From the NCBI RefSeq assembly GCF_009795885.1, contig NZ_WTEV01000016.1, positions 1-63,852 of the forward strand: a stretch of DNA of 63,852 nucleotides. The letters run 5' to 3'. Below, piece after piece: positions 18,979 to 29,600 of this stretch; position 1 is the first letter of the stretch; every line of letters starts with the position of its first letter. The stretch is from Gilliamella sp. Pas-s25. GTDB lineage: Bacteria; Pseudomonadota; Gammaproteobacteria; Enterobacterales; Orbaceae. Below the pieces are notes generated by a model. That model worked only from the letters and a program-made list of their open reading frames with translations, ran no database searches and had not been told where the DNA came from. The position numbers and the translations under genes are program-made.

Positions 18979-20191
18979 GTAAGCTTTCTGCTGGTTGAAT
19001 TTGAATAGCACCTCGCCCTCCTATAACCACAATGCCCGCTGAAATAAATAAAGTCAGTAAAAATGCAATAATAAGATGATAAAATTGTAATTGACTCACA
19101 ACCGATTGTGAAAGCAAATTTTTACCTAACACTAAATTAAAAGCACAATTTCCTACTGCAAACAGCCCACAAGAGATTATAAAAGCAAAACAGCTCAAAA
19201 TCATTGCTTGGTTAATTAAATAAAGCATAATGCTCTTCGAGCGAAATCCAAGCAATCGCATAAAAGCAATATCTTTGCGTTTACGTTCAATATTCGATAA
19301 AAATGACCCAGTAAATGATAAAACACATCCCAATACAGCCGTAATTGCAATAACGCTAAAAATAAAATTAAGCACTCGATCAATTGCTTGCATGTTTTCA
19401 ATTGCATTAGCCTCGGTACGCGTTTCGATATGCTTTTCTCGTAATTTAAATGCTAATGGAGCCACATTATCCAGTGAGTCTGCATAAATACGGGCTCGCG
19501 CAAACGACGTATGATGAGGTGGATTTAATTGCCCAGTAGAAGTCACAAAAACATCACTTTGATAACCATCATAATAATTTTCCATATCAATCAGTAAATC
19601 TAAAGAGACAAAAGCTGCTGCACGGCTATAACGATTTTCGGGAATAATACCAACCACTTCTAATTGTGTCATTCCTTTTTCAAGTTTTCCATCAAGCTGC
19701 CTTGTGATCACCATTTTCACACAGCTTCCCATCGTGACTTGCATTTTTTCGGCCGATAATGAACTTAATAAAATTTGCTTTTTATTATTAGGTAATGGCA
19801 AATTTTTTGTTAGTGGATCATCTTTAGCCGTGGGAATAATTTCGGCATTATTAACAAAATGGCTAGCATCTTTCATTAAATCAGCTTGCGTATTTAATGA
19901 ACGTGTGAGTGGAATAACAAAAGCTGTTTCAGGTTGCTGTTTTATCCACTCAAACATTTCATCTTTAAGTTGCAAATTCCCCACAATTTTTATTTCTAAA
20001 TTTTGCGGATCACTGAGTAATTGCTCTCGAAGCTGCGAAACAACACCGTATTTTAAACTAAATAACAATAATAATGGCGTAATTACTGATATTACTGAGG
20101 CAATAATACAAAATGATACTTTTTTGTCATACCATAAGTCCGCTAACGATAAACGAGTAACAAGTAACCATTTTGATATTGCTTTAGTCAT
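18968..20191 (-). CDS. FtsX/MacB-type ABC permease of the srf-linked cluster
   Basis: The 407-aa protein has the LolC/MacB layout: one membrane segment near the N-terminus (about residues 27-50), a large periplasmic domain (about 55-270), then three segments in an FtsX domain (about 275-395). It includes FMRLLGFRSKSIM, a typical coupling-region sequence. It lies 3 bp after its ATPase gene. No second permease or membrane-fusion protein is present, so a homodimeric permease with two ATPases is likely. This family generally moves lipoproteins or drives periplasmic events mechanically rather than transporting solutes. Confidence 0.88.
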   Translation of the reverse strand: MTKAISKWLLVTRLSLADLWYDKKVSFCIIASVISVITPLLLLFSLKYGVVSQLREQLLSDPQNLEIKIVGNLQLKDEMFEWIKQQPETAFVIPLTRSLNTQADLMKDASHFVNNAEIIPTAKDDPLTKNLPLPNNKKQILLSSLSAEKMQVTMGSCVKMVITRQLDGKLEKGMTQLEVVGIIPENRYSRAAAFVSLDLLIDMENYYDGYQSDVFVTSTGQLNPPHHTSFARARIYADSLDNVAPLAFKLREKHIETRTEANAIENMQAIDRVLNFIFSVIAITAVLGCVLSFTGSFLSNIERKRKDIAFMRLLGFRSKSIMLYLINQAMILSCFAFIISCGLFAVGNCAFNLVLGKNLLSQSVVSQLQFYHLIIAFLLTLFISAGIVVIGGRGAIQIQPAESLREA

Positions 20192-20194
20192 TTT

Positions 20195-20911
20195 TTACGC
20201 CTTATCTTGTAACGGTGAAAATTCTGATGATTGTGCGGAAGTTAACTTAGCTGATAACGTCAATAACCCTTTGTTAGCTATACATTGCAAGTCATGTGTG
20301 ACAATCATGGCAGTAATATTATCTTGCTGAGCTTGCTCAATAATTAAATCAAACAGTAAACTCGCATTATAGGGGTCCAATGCCGAAGTCGGCTCGTCGG
20401 CAAGTAATAACGCGGGTTTATGAATAATCGAACGAATAAAAGAAGCTCGTTGCCTTTCACCAATGGATAACTGTTTAGGGTGTTTATTGAGCAAATGTGC
20501 GATATTGAGTTTTTTTACTAGATAATCAAACCGGCTATTATCCACTTTTTTTTGTAATAACTTTAATGATAATAAAATGTTGTCACGAATCGTCAAAAAT
20601 GGCAGTAATCCACCTGTTTGCAGCATAAAGCCTAAATATTGAGCGCGAATATCAGCAAGCGCTTCGATTTTATCTTGCTTGATTAGCGTTGCAATATCAA
20701 TATCATAATTATCAACAACTAAGTTATAACCATCAATGTGGTCTGGTTTTAATATCATTCCCACCATTTCAAGTAGCGTGCTTTTACCTGCACCACTATC
20801 ACCTTGAATAACAACAACTTCACCTGCTTTGACAGTAAGCTTTGGCAGGCAAACGCTAAAAAAGGATTTGCCTGTTGAGCGTGAAATCGATAATTGCTTA
20901 ATATTTAACAT
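20195..20911 (-). CDS. ABC transporter ATPase (LolD/MacB type) of the srf-linked cluster
   Basis: The 238-aa ATPase shows Walker A (GDSGAGKST, about residues 38-46), a Q-loop, an ABC signature that is slightly unusual (LSIGERQR instead of LSGGQQQR), Walker B (LLLADEPTSALD) and the H-loop (VTHD). It begins 1 bp after the stop of the upstream vWA gene and is followed at 3 bp by the FtsX-type permease gene. The pair should form an inner-membrane ABC unit of the LolCDE/MacB class. The substrate is unknown; the neighbouring lipoproteins or vWA protein are obvious candidates. Confidence 0.92.
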   Translation of the reverse strand: MLNIKQLSISRSTGKSFFSVCLPKLTVKAGEVVVIQGDSGAGKSTLLEMVGMILKPDHIDGYNLVVDNYDIDIATLIKQDKIEALADIRAQYLGFMLQTGGLLPFLTIRDNILLSLKLLQKKVDNSRFDYLVKKLNIAHLLNKHPKQLSIGERQRASFIRSIIHKPALLLADEPTSALDPYNASLLFDLIIEQAQQDNITAMIVTHDLQCIANKGLLTLSAKLTSAQSSEFSPLQDKA

Positions 20912-20912
20912 A

Positions 20913-22877
20913 TTATGGCAACATTTCTAATGGTATAGGATACACATTTTCACGCGGATCACTGCCGTCAGCTAATGAAATCCAACGATCGACATCCGCA
21001 TTACATTTTTGATAATAGCGAATCTTACCGTTTAAATTACGGATAAATTTTTCTTGCTCAAGCCCACTCATACTTTTCCATGTATCTTGATCAAGTCCAG
21101 TGACATCGCTTTTATAAGGGATATTATCTAAATATTCACCCAGCAAACCTAAGTCAGCAATTTTTGTGACAGAATCGGATTTTAATTTACTCGGATCTTG
21201 CCCCATTGCCGCTGCAACAGAACGAAGCTGAGAGAACATATCATCGGCAGAAATCAATCCATCATTAGCCGCATTAGCGATTTTGCTAACCACGTCGCTC
21301 AAATCACTCAGTTGCGATTTTGTTAATAATATACGTGGCTCTGCTGTTGGAATAGTTGGTTTGACAAAATCTTTATCGGCAATCCATGCTTTAAAAACTG
21401 ACGGTGCTTGAGTGCCGTTAACATCCCCCAAATAAGCCAGTTGCATTGCCTTGCTTAGTAACAATGCATCTTTTAACATGTCTGAGTTATCATCTTTTGC
21501 ATTGATGGCATTACCAACAGAAGCTTCACCTTTATAAGCAAGTTTAACTTGCTCAGACAATGCTTTTGCTAGCAAATCAACTTTTTGACCAAACTCATTC
21601 ACATCACCTGCATTCACTGGGTAATAAAGTGATTTATGAATAAAATCGTTATACGTTAAGTCCGAATATTGTTCTGCCGCAATTTGATGATCTTTTGCAC
21701 CACTTGGCGTTTTTAAATGTAATGCATAAATTGCAACACCTTTATGCTGAGCTTCAAGTCTTAATTGCGCTGCATCCATGCCAGTACTAGAGAGCTTATC
21801 ATCACCAGGAATCGCACTTGCATCAGTTATCAAAATCATATAACGCGCACCAAAACTATTCCAATTAATATCATTTAATGCTTGAGCAACACCCGCATAA
21901 GAATCTTCAGCAAAATACGAGGTAGAAACTGAAGCTTGTTTAAGCGAAGAGCTCAGTTGTTTAAAGTCATCTTTATCTTTAACTTTATTGGGATCGGCAA
22001 AAATTTTAGTGACAAATTCAAGCTTATCTGAGGCCTTTAAACTTGACCGAAATGAAACCAATCCAAACTTAACCTGATTTTGCAAATGTTCGTTTTCAAT
22101 ATGTTGATAAACTCGAGTTACGGCCTCTTTTGTTCTTGAAATATAAGGATCCATAGAGATAGTCGAATCAATAACAAACACTATGGCAGCTTTAAAAGGG
22201 GCTACTTGGTTAGCACTATCATCAGTCGTTTGGGTAGTTGTTGGTTTTGTGTTATTTTTTATCAATGGTGCTTGTTTACTGACTGAGGCAACTTCTAACA
22301 CTCGCTCATAAAACCCTTGCCCATTCATCACTTCTTCACCTTGTAAAATAGGTAGTAAATAGAAGTTACTTTTAAAATCAACGAACTCTTTAGGTTCTTG
22401 AGCTACCACGTCTGAAGCGGGTTTATTGGCTTTTAATGCATCACGAATAGGTTTTAATAAAGCTTCAGGCTTGTCTGCATCAACAATCGCCGTTAATGAG
22501 GCCTTATCTTTAAAAAAGAGCAAAGGATCACGATCAACTGGATTTGTAAAAACCAGTGTCATTTGCATATTCCAAGCGATCGCACATGAATTATTAATCC
22601 AACCAATGGTTTTTCCATAAGAATCTGGACCAACACTAAGCCACTCTTGATTATTGTCATTTTTGCGTTCATAAACATAATAACGGGAAAATGCCGGCAA
22701 GGATTTGCCTGTAGCATCGGTAATATTGTTTTTTAATTCACACGTTGGGGTACTTAAGACTCGTTGGTATAGGGTTGTTTTTCCAGCCTGTTTAAGTGGC
22801 TCAGTTGCAAACCCTATCAAAGGTAGGCATGTTAGACCTAGTGTGCAAATGAGTTTCGAGATAGCTAGCTTATTCAT
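20913..22877 (-). CDS. Secreted von Willebrand A protein of the srf-linked cluster
   Basis: The 654-aa protein starts with a Sec signal peptide (about residues 1-24, ending GFA-TEP). Residues 30-110 look like a small SH3-type domain (ending in KTIGWINNSCAIAW). The vWA domain (about residues 225-445) has the MIDAS start DSTIS, LVSFRS and LITDASAIPGDD. The C-terminal 200 residues are helical and unrecognised. There is no membrane anchor, so it should be free in the periplasm. It lies 12 bp after the upstream gene and 1 bp before the ABC ATPase gene. I infer a link to the ABC unit from this tight spacing. Confidence 0.85.
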   Translation of the reverse strand: MNKLAISKLICTLGLTCLPLIGFATEPLKQAGKTTLYQRVLSTPTCELKNNITDATGKSLPAFSRYYVYERKNDNNQEWLSVGPDSYGKTIGWINNSCAIAWNMQMTLVFTNPVDRDPLLFFKDKASLTAIVDADKPEALLKPIRDALKANKPASDVVAQEPKEFVDFKSNFYLLPILQGEEVMNGQGFYERVLEVASVSKQAPLIKNNTKPTTTQTTDDSANQVAPFKAAIVFVIDSTISMDPYISRTKEAVTRVYQHIENEHLQNQVKFGLVSFRSSLKASDKLEFVTKIFADPNKVKDKDDFKQLSSSLKQASVSTSYFAEDSYAGVAQALNDINWNSFGARYMILITDASAIPGDDKLSSTGMDAAQLRLEAQHKGVAIYALHLKTPSGAKDHQIAAEQYSDLTYNDFIHKSLYYPVNAGDVNEFGQKVDLLAKALSEQVKLAYKGEASVGNAINAKDDNSDMLKDALLLSKAMQLAYLGDVNGTQAPSVFKAWIADKDFVKPTIPTAEPRILLTKSQLSDLSDVVSKIANAANDGLISADDMFSQLRSVAAAMGQDPSKLKSDSVTKIADLGLLGEYLDNIPYKSDVTGLDQDTWKSMSGLEQEKFIRNLNGKIRYYQKCNADVDRWISLADGSDPRENVYPIPLEMLP

Positions 22878-22889
22878 TCTTGCACCTCA

Positions 22890-23888
22890 CTATTTTTGTA
22901 ATTCGGTTAAACGATCTTGAACGAACGTATTATTTGCATCGTTGGTCAAAGACGTTTCATACCAATAAATAGCCGTTTCTTTATCTGCTTTAAAGCAATT
23001 ATTTGCTTCATAATATTTTTCGTCATACTCTTTTGCATATAACATCGCAATTTTAGAATTAGTTTGAGCCTGATTTGCATATAACCGCTGAGCAATATTA
23101 CATTTTTCAGTTTTTTTAGCTTCAGTAATTACTTGAATAATTTCATCCGATTTAGGTTTAGTTTGTAAACATTGTTGAATAAAGGTTAAATCATCAGTAG
23201 AGGCGTTGTTCAAACTACATTGACCACTAATTTGCACTGCTGGAGTTGATTGTGATTGATTTTTAGAAAATAAAAAATACCAGGCAGCCATGCCAAGTCC
23301 AATTAGCACTATACAACCTATAATAGTAGTCATAATTAACCCTAGGCGACTTTTCGATTTAACTGGTTCCACTGGTTTTATTTCTAGTTCTGGTTCGATA
23401 GGTTCTGCTAACGTTTCACTTTCAGGGTCAAGACTAGATTCTTCAATTAATGGTGTTTGATTTTCAATAATAGAATCACTAACAGGATCTGGCTGCGCTA
23501 TAGTTTGCTCGTCATTCGGTAATGTTGTTTGCAAGTTTAATGCTGTTGATGCAAGAACCGAATCAGCAATACTCACAACGCCCCTATCAACATAATGCTC
23601 ATTTTGCTTATCACGAATTTGTATAAGAAATCGAACCCTGCTTTCTTGTGATAATAAAGAGTCAACCAACCATTCGCCAATTTGGCCAGTTAATTGTTGA
23701 TTATCAACAGACATATTTTCAACGGCGTGCCAGTTTTTTTCAGGGCTCCATTGATTCAAACCAGATAAATAATAGCCGTCTTGATTTCGTTGTATAAGCA
23801 TATCAATGTCAGAACTACCACTCCATTTTTGAGCTAAAAACTTCGCAATACCCGGTTTATAACCATCTAATTCTATTCTTAATGCCAT
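22890..23888 (-). CDS. Single-pass membrane protein following SrfC, unknown function
   Basis: I chose the ATG at 23888 (MALRIELDGY) because AGAGGA lies just upstream; the 332-aa product has no recognised family. The N-terminal 115 residues form a soluble domain. A Glu/Pro-rich linker follows (about 125-180), then one membrane segment (about 184-206, IIGCIVLIGLGMAAWYFLF). The C-terminal 110 residues have four Cys and TPR-like helices (CNIAQRLYANQAQ, ETAIYWYETSL). The plan of soluble domain, acidic linker, single helix and periplasmic helical domain fits the other anchored proteins in the cluster. Confidence 0.75.
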   Translation of the reverse strand: MALRIELDGYKPGIAKFLAQKWSGSSDIDMLIQRNQDGYYLSGLNQWSPEKNWHAVENMSVDNQQLTGQIGEWLVDSLLSQESRVRFLIQIRDKQNEHYVDRGVVSIADSVLASTALNLQTTLPNDEQTIAQPDPVSDSIIENQTPLIEESSLDPESETLAEPIEPELEIKPVEPVKSKSRLGLIMTTIIGCIVLIGLGMAAWYFLFSKNQSQSTPAVQISGQCSLNNASTDDLTFIQQCLQTKPKSDEIIQVITEAKKTEKCNIAQRLYANQAQTNSKIAMLYAKEYDEKYYEANNCFKADKETAIYWYETSLTNDANNTFVQDRLTELQK

Positions 23889-23995
23889 GATATCCTCTAT
23901 TTTTATACTCAAATATGTGAGTATTATTTATCTGAACTATTGAATAGGAAAGGGCTTTTCGCTCAAAAAGACTTTCCTACTATACTTTGTTATTT

Positions 23996-26668
23996 TTAAT
24001 TAATCTGCGATTGCTTGAAAGAAGCAAGAATGGTGCCCAATTGACTATTTTGTTCTTGGCTAATTTCGCGTCCTGCATGATGCCCTACATTTTCTTGCGC
24101 AAGCATAGCAAAGGCAATAAACCAATCAAATATCGCATGCTGAGAATAATTTTTAGTATTATCATCTAGCTTTGGTAATAAATGCGATGATTGCACATTA
24201 AATTCGCTTAATGGTGAAGAAAATATTGGTTTACCCTGATTAACTTTGCTCATTGGTATATCACTTGCTTGCCCTTGAATAAAACCAAGCCAAGCAATAA
24301 AGTCGGCCAGTAACGTATGAATAGTACTGACTTGTCTAGACTCTAGATCATCACGTTTACTACCTATATTTTCATTATGTAAAATGCGTTCACTTAAACT
24401 TGCTTCAAGTTTCATTCGATTTGCAGCAGTAATCAGTTCTTCTACCATAAAAGAGAGTGATTTTTGACTGATACCAAAAAAATCTAAGATATGCTTATCT
24501 AGCACAATATTTCTTAAATGATCTAACCATGCCGAAAAAACTGTTTTTGCAAACTTTGATTCAGTAGGTAATTGGGTGCTTTGTTTGGTGGTTGATGATG
24601 AATTAACATCAGAAAATAGTTCAAAGTCAGCCGTTAAACCAAAATCATTAGATAAATTACCTAACAAATTATCATTGCCAGCTTGCTGCGTTTCATTTTC
24701 GACAGTATTGGAGTGATAAAGTGCTCTAATGGTTTGATCCGGCAGTTCAAACGCTTTAAGTAGTTCGCCTAATAATAGTGCTTTGCTCTGTAACTCTTTA
24801 ACAACATCAGCAATGATTTGTTTTTTCTTAGCTAGCTCTTCAGCATTGTCTGCTTGATACCAAGTATCAAAACGCATATTAATAATATATGCAATTTTTT
24901 CATTAAGCTGTTCAACAATTCGTTGCTGTTTGACTTCAGTAATAGCCACTTGTTCTAAGTATTGGCTAATTCGCCCTATACCTCCATCATTGAGTTTTAA
25001 CATGGCATCCCATGCTTCTTCTGGTTGGAACACATACTGTTTGATATCACTATTTTGCACAAATGTATTTCTTAATACATTCATTTTACCTTGATAATTT
25101 TCATTATAAGATTGCTCTTGGCAAGTGTTCGGCTCGACATTTAAAAACGGTACATCAAATCCCGGTTTGCGGACAAGAAAGACATTATTAAATTGATGTT
25201 CGTTAGACCAGTTGCTTAACCAATCGTAACTACCAAAGCGTTCTAAAATAGTTTGCTGAAGTAACCCACCTTTACCCCAGCTATTTTTAAGATTGTCTTC
25301 TGATAGCGTTAATGAGGTACCAATGCGCTTATCAAACATGGTGATTGCCCATAATAACCCCGCTTTTTTCGTTGCCCTTTTTTCAGCAGTTTCACCTTGG
25401 GTTTTATCGATCCAACGCTCAAGTACTGGACCAACATCATTAACATCAGATTGTTTATCTGACGGAGTGCAAACAACTAGCACGTTCATTTCTTGGCTAT
25501 CAGTATATTTTTCAAAAAGATAAGCAACTTTACCCCGTAATAAAAGTTGAGCAATAGGGTTACCTTCTTTCACATCTGAAATCGATATCAAATTTAAACG
25601 CCCTCGATATCCAGGAAAATCAAGCAAATCCACATTTTCAAAAGTGGGCACTCTGGTTTTATTGACTAATGGGAAAATTAATTCGGCGGTTAAAAAAGCC
25701 AATTGCGCTAAAGATATTGATGTTGGTGCGCTATTTAATGGCGTTATGGTAATCGATGAATCTTTGTCGGTATTTAATCGCTCAAGAATATCGACATTCA
25801 TAATACTGTCAATTTGCGACTTGGTGCCATTATTATCTTTCACTAATACAGAAAGCGGCGCATACACAGTTTCAGCATAGTCTAAACTTGATAATGTTGT
25901 CGCCAATTGAGTATAAATTATCGTCAATTCAGTAATTCCACCCCATAAGACAGAAAACAGCTTGCCACGCTCTGCTATTGATAAATAAGGAATAAGGTGC
26001 GTTACTTTTTCCCAATATCCTCCTTTCAATTCTTCAAGCGAGTTACCAAAATTTTCAGATAAATAATCGTAAAGATCAACAATATCATCCTCGCTAACAC
26101 CACCAACATAATTGGTTTGTTTCTGATTTTCTAAGCGTTGAATGGTCTGATTTAACGGTGCAAACTCGATTTTATTAGATACTTTTTGTTGATCAAAATC
26201 TTTAAAATAAGCATTTATCAAGATTTTGACAATTTCGATCTCTTTAAATAATTTTAATTCTAACGGATAGTTAGGTATGCCCCCTTTGGCAATACGGCTA
26301 AAGCGAGTGACAAGCCCCGTCGCCTCTTTACCGCTACCCACGGGATTAACATGGTCAATAAAATCTAACACTTCATTATCGACAACCGTTTCAAGCTTAC
26401 CATTTTCACCGGCTGCCAGTGCTGAAATAAGGTAGGATTTACCGGCCTGTGATAATCCAAAAAAACCAACTGCAACAGATTTAGTTGAGACATCTCCCAA
26501 TCGTTTTGCGCTGTTACGTAACCGACGCAAATCCAAAATTAAGTTATCCGCTTCGCTATTTAAACGTTTAGATGAATGGCGTGTTTGATTCACCCACTCA
26601 ATGGCCTTTGCAGATGCTTGATAGACCTGATCCCAAGATTTAGGCAGTTGTTCATTTAAGTTTTTCAT
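23996..26668 (-). CDS. srfC: SrfC-family dynamin-like GTPase
   Basis: The 890-aa protein matches the 'virulence factor SrfC' family. The G1 P-loop GLSQAGKS lies near residues 69-76. A G3-type motif DLLDFPGYRG lies near residues 343-352, and helical regions follow. This layout resembles bacterial dynamin-like GTPases. No signal peptide is present, so it is cytoplasmic or peripheral on the membrane. Its ATG overlaps the srfB stop by 4 bp, so the two are translationally coupled. The srf genes were named in Salmonella as SsrB-regulated factors; the biochemical role is unresolved. Confidence 0.88.
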   Translation of the reverse strand: MKNLNEQLPKSWDQVYQASAKAIEWVNQTRHSSKRLNSEADNLILDLRRLRNSAKRLGDVSTKSVAVGFFGLSQAGKSYLISALAAGENGKLETVVDNEVLDFIDHVNPVGSGKEATGLVTRFSRIAKGGIPNYPLELKLFKEIEIVKILINAYFKDFDQQKVSNKIEFAPLNQTIQRLENQKQTNYVGGVSEDDIVDLYDYLSENFGNSLEELKGGYWEKVTHLIPYLSIAERGKLFSVLWGGITELTIIYTQLATTLSSLDYAETVYAPLSVLVKDNNGTKSQIDSIMNVDILERLNTDKDSSITITPLNSAPTSISLAQLAFLTAELIFPLVNKTRVPTFENVDLLDFPGYRGRLNLISISDVKEGNPIAQLLLRGKVAYLFEKYTDSQEMNVLVVCTPSDKQSDVNDVGPVLERWIDKTQGETAEKRATKKAGLLWAITMFDKRIGTSLTLSEDNLKNSWGKGGLLQQTILERFGSYDWLSNWSNEHQFNNVFLVRKPGFDVPFLNVEPNTCQEQSYNENYQGKMNVLRNTFVQNSDIKQYVFQPEEAWDAMLKLNDGGIGRISQYLEQVAITEVKQQRIVEQLNEKIAYIINMRFDTWYQADNAEELAKKKQIIADVVKELQSKALLLGELLKAFELPDQTIRALYHSNTVENETQQAGNDNLLGNLSNDFGLTADFELFSDVNSSSTTKQSTQLPTESKFAKTVFSAWLDHLRNIVLDKHILDFFGISQKSLSFMVEELITAANRMKLEASLSERILHNENIGSKRDDLESRQVSTIHTLLADFIAWLGFIQGQASDIPMSKVNQGKPIFSSPLSEFNVQSSHLLPKLDDNTKNYSQHAIFDWFIAFAMLAQENVGHHAGREISQEQNSQLGTILASFKQSQIN

Positions 26669-29600
26669 CGTTTTATCATTCCACTATCAAGCCAATATTG
26701 CGTACTTATTAACCCCGAGTTAACCATGGTATTTAAACTTAGTTTAATATCCTGATTTTTATTACAGGCTCGCCCATCAGAGGCTTTTACGTCTTTAATA
26801 TAAAAATTTTCGATCGCTTTTTGTTTATTTTTTATGCCTAAAGTCACTTCTAACACGACGCCTTCAGCGCTTAATCGCTTAGCCACTTCACTGCTTTCAA
26901 TCGTTAAAATATAGATAGGCGATGCTGGCCAACGGTCAACATCAAGTTGCCTAAAACCAAGTCTTGTAGTGCCTCGAATTTCAAATGAGAGATTAGGAAA
27001 ATCATAATCAGGATTATCCAGATCAATATCTTGGTAATAGACATTTTCTTTTTTAATCATATTAAGATTATCTAAAAGTCCAATGTACTTAACAGTTGAA
27101 TATAAATCTATATTAGAGGATCTAAAATAGAAATTAGGTAATCGTAAATTCTTACTTAAAAAGCACAACATCGCCCCCACAGCGGCCGTTGTTTTAGGAT
27201 CATCAATTCGTTCTTGTTTATGGAAAGGATACCAACCACCAGTATAATAACCATGCAAAGGCAAAATTCGACCAGCAGGCATGGATAAGCGTGATCGAAA
27301 ATAACTTTGGATACCGGGTAAACGCGAAGGTCGACCAGTTAACAAAAGAACATCACACTGATAACAACTAATAATCTCTGATAACGCATCAAACGTTTTA
27401 CAAATATTGTAATAATCACCCCGAATAAATAAATAATGAATACGTTTAAGATTAATTTCGATACTTAAGTCAAGTACTGAAAAATCAGGATTATTTAATG
27501 CGCGCTTAATCGGTTCATTAATAAAATTAAACACGTTATCGGTCATCATATTGTGTTGTAATAATTCACCGAAAGTAGAACAATAGACATGTTGCTCTGC
27601 GTGTAATGGATCATAAAGTTCGTATGCTTTTAATATTTGTAACCCAACTGGAATAAATAGCTGTAAGGTAAGTTGTTGGCGTAATACCGCATCTTGAATT
27701 GATAGCTGCTGAGAGCCAATAATGGTGGACAAAATTGGGTTAGGGTCTGCAATTCCAGCTTGTTTTAAACCATTTGTTAAAGCCGTTATAACGGTATCTT
27801 GGATAATGTCGAGTAAAATATCATCTCCAGCGACTTTGAATCCATCACGAAAACGCTGAGTTGGTACAATATAAGCATTACTACTGTTGGCTTGCCCGTT
27901 ACCGCCGTAGTCTAATTGATAATCATTAATCACTAAATCGGTTGTGCCACCACCAATATCAACCGTTGCAATCGTTAGTTTTTGCTTATCGGCTTTATCC
28001 GGACGGATCATTGAGGCAATAAACTCTTCACATCGCCCATTATAATTATTTTGTGTTTCGTTAAAAAGATACACAACTTGGCCACAAGTTGCTTCATCCC
28101 ATTGGATATAAACTTCAGGAATATTTGGCCAAACACTTTTTAATTGCTCAGGGTTATTGAAATCAATATTGTTATCTGAACTATCCCAACCAAGGCTTTT
28201 CCAAACCAAACCGATGGCTTGATATACGCAACTTTTAAATATTGCTTGTTCGGGTTTTGGCATGGCTGGTGGAATCGTTAAAATAATTGAACGTAAATTA
28301 CGTGGTGTTTTCGCATGCTCTAATTTATTACGCTGAGCGACACTATTCATTTGCATTAATGCATGCATTAATACTTCACATAACATAAACGTCATCAAGG
28401 AGCTACGAGAGTATTTTGGGTGGAAAACCGGCATTTTGCGATCATACTCTTCTTGAATATCATTGCTAAGAATATGCAATGCTTCACCATATTCATTAAT
28501 TAAACTCGAAAAAGGCTCTGCCGTTGCAAATGGTTCATGATCACTTTTTACATAATGAGAGTTAAAACGCCACCCTTGTTCATATTTATCTTGATCCCAC
28601 AAATAACGTTTTGGGCTTGAAAGTCCCGTTGCGCCTTCATTGCCTTCACGCCGACTGGCAAGTCGGCTTGCTTCTTGACCAACACGGACAATACTTGGCC
28701 AACGAAACGTGTCACGTCGCCCACTTTGCAAAGAAAAATGTTCCTTGCCAAAAAAAGTTTGGGCAAATTCAACTCGACTTTCAAACGGTTCATTATAAAT
28801 ATGTTCAGGCTGAGTTAAATCGCGGATTTCAAGCTCATAACGATGATTTAAACTATCTTTATCTTGAGCATGATCTTCAATTAGAATCCCACAAGTACGT
28901 GAATTACCCACATCTAAAATCATATCGACAGGAATTGATTTCACCACATCATCTTTATTGTTTGACACAATTTTAATGGTCGGTAATTGCAATGAATCGG
29001 CAAGTAAATGGATGATATTTAGGTAGTGTCCATAATAAGATTTGCTTTTAATTTCTTGATTAAGATCATCTTTATGGATCTTTAACCGCTCAGATTGTGG
29101 CGCCAGCTCTTGAAAGAGATCAATTAACCAACTGGTTATCCATTTGAGCTCTAAATACCATGAAACCTGATCAGAACGATGTGCTAAACTAAAGACTGCA
29201 CCAGTCATCACATCATTTTCGGTTGGAGCAAGGTAAGCCACATCTTGTAAGTTAGCAAATACTTTTGTATCAAAAGCAAACGTAATTCGATGTGTATTGC
29301 CATCAGGATCTTCACCTTCAGGAATGCTAACAATTCGAACTCGGCTCCAATTATGCGGTCCTTGATCAAAGCGCTCTGGCGGTATTGAACGCAAAACAGG
29401 CACAGGTAACCAAATACCATTGTATAATTTTAACGACTGATCAACACTAATTTCTTGTGTTGGTTTGACAGCAAATGTTGGATTATCAGGTGTAAAAAAT
29501 TGACCACTTTCCACATCTTCAATCAACCTGATGAGTGCACCACTTTCTGATGGATCAATAAAGGATCCATTAACTTTACTGCGCCACTGATTATCTTTCC

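Noticed and set aside
19704-20330. Plus-strand 208-aa open frame
   Set aside because: It is antisense to the FtsX permease and ABC ATPase genes, both of which have clear motifs; this frame has no recognisable domain.
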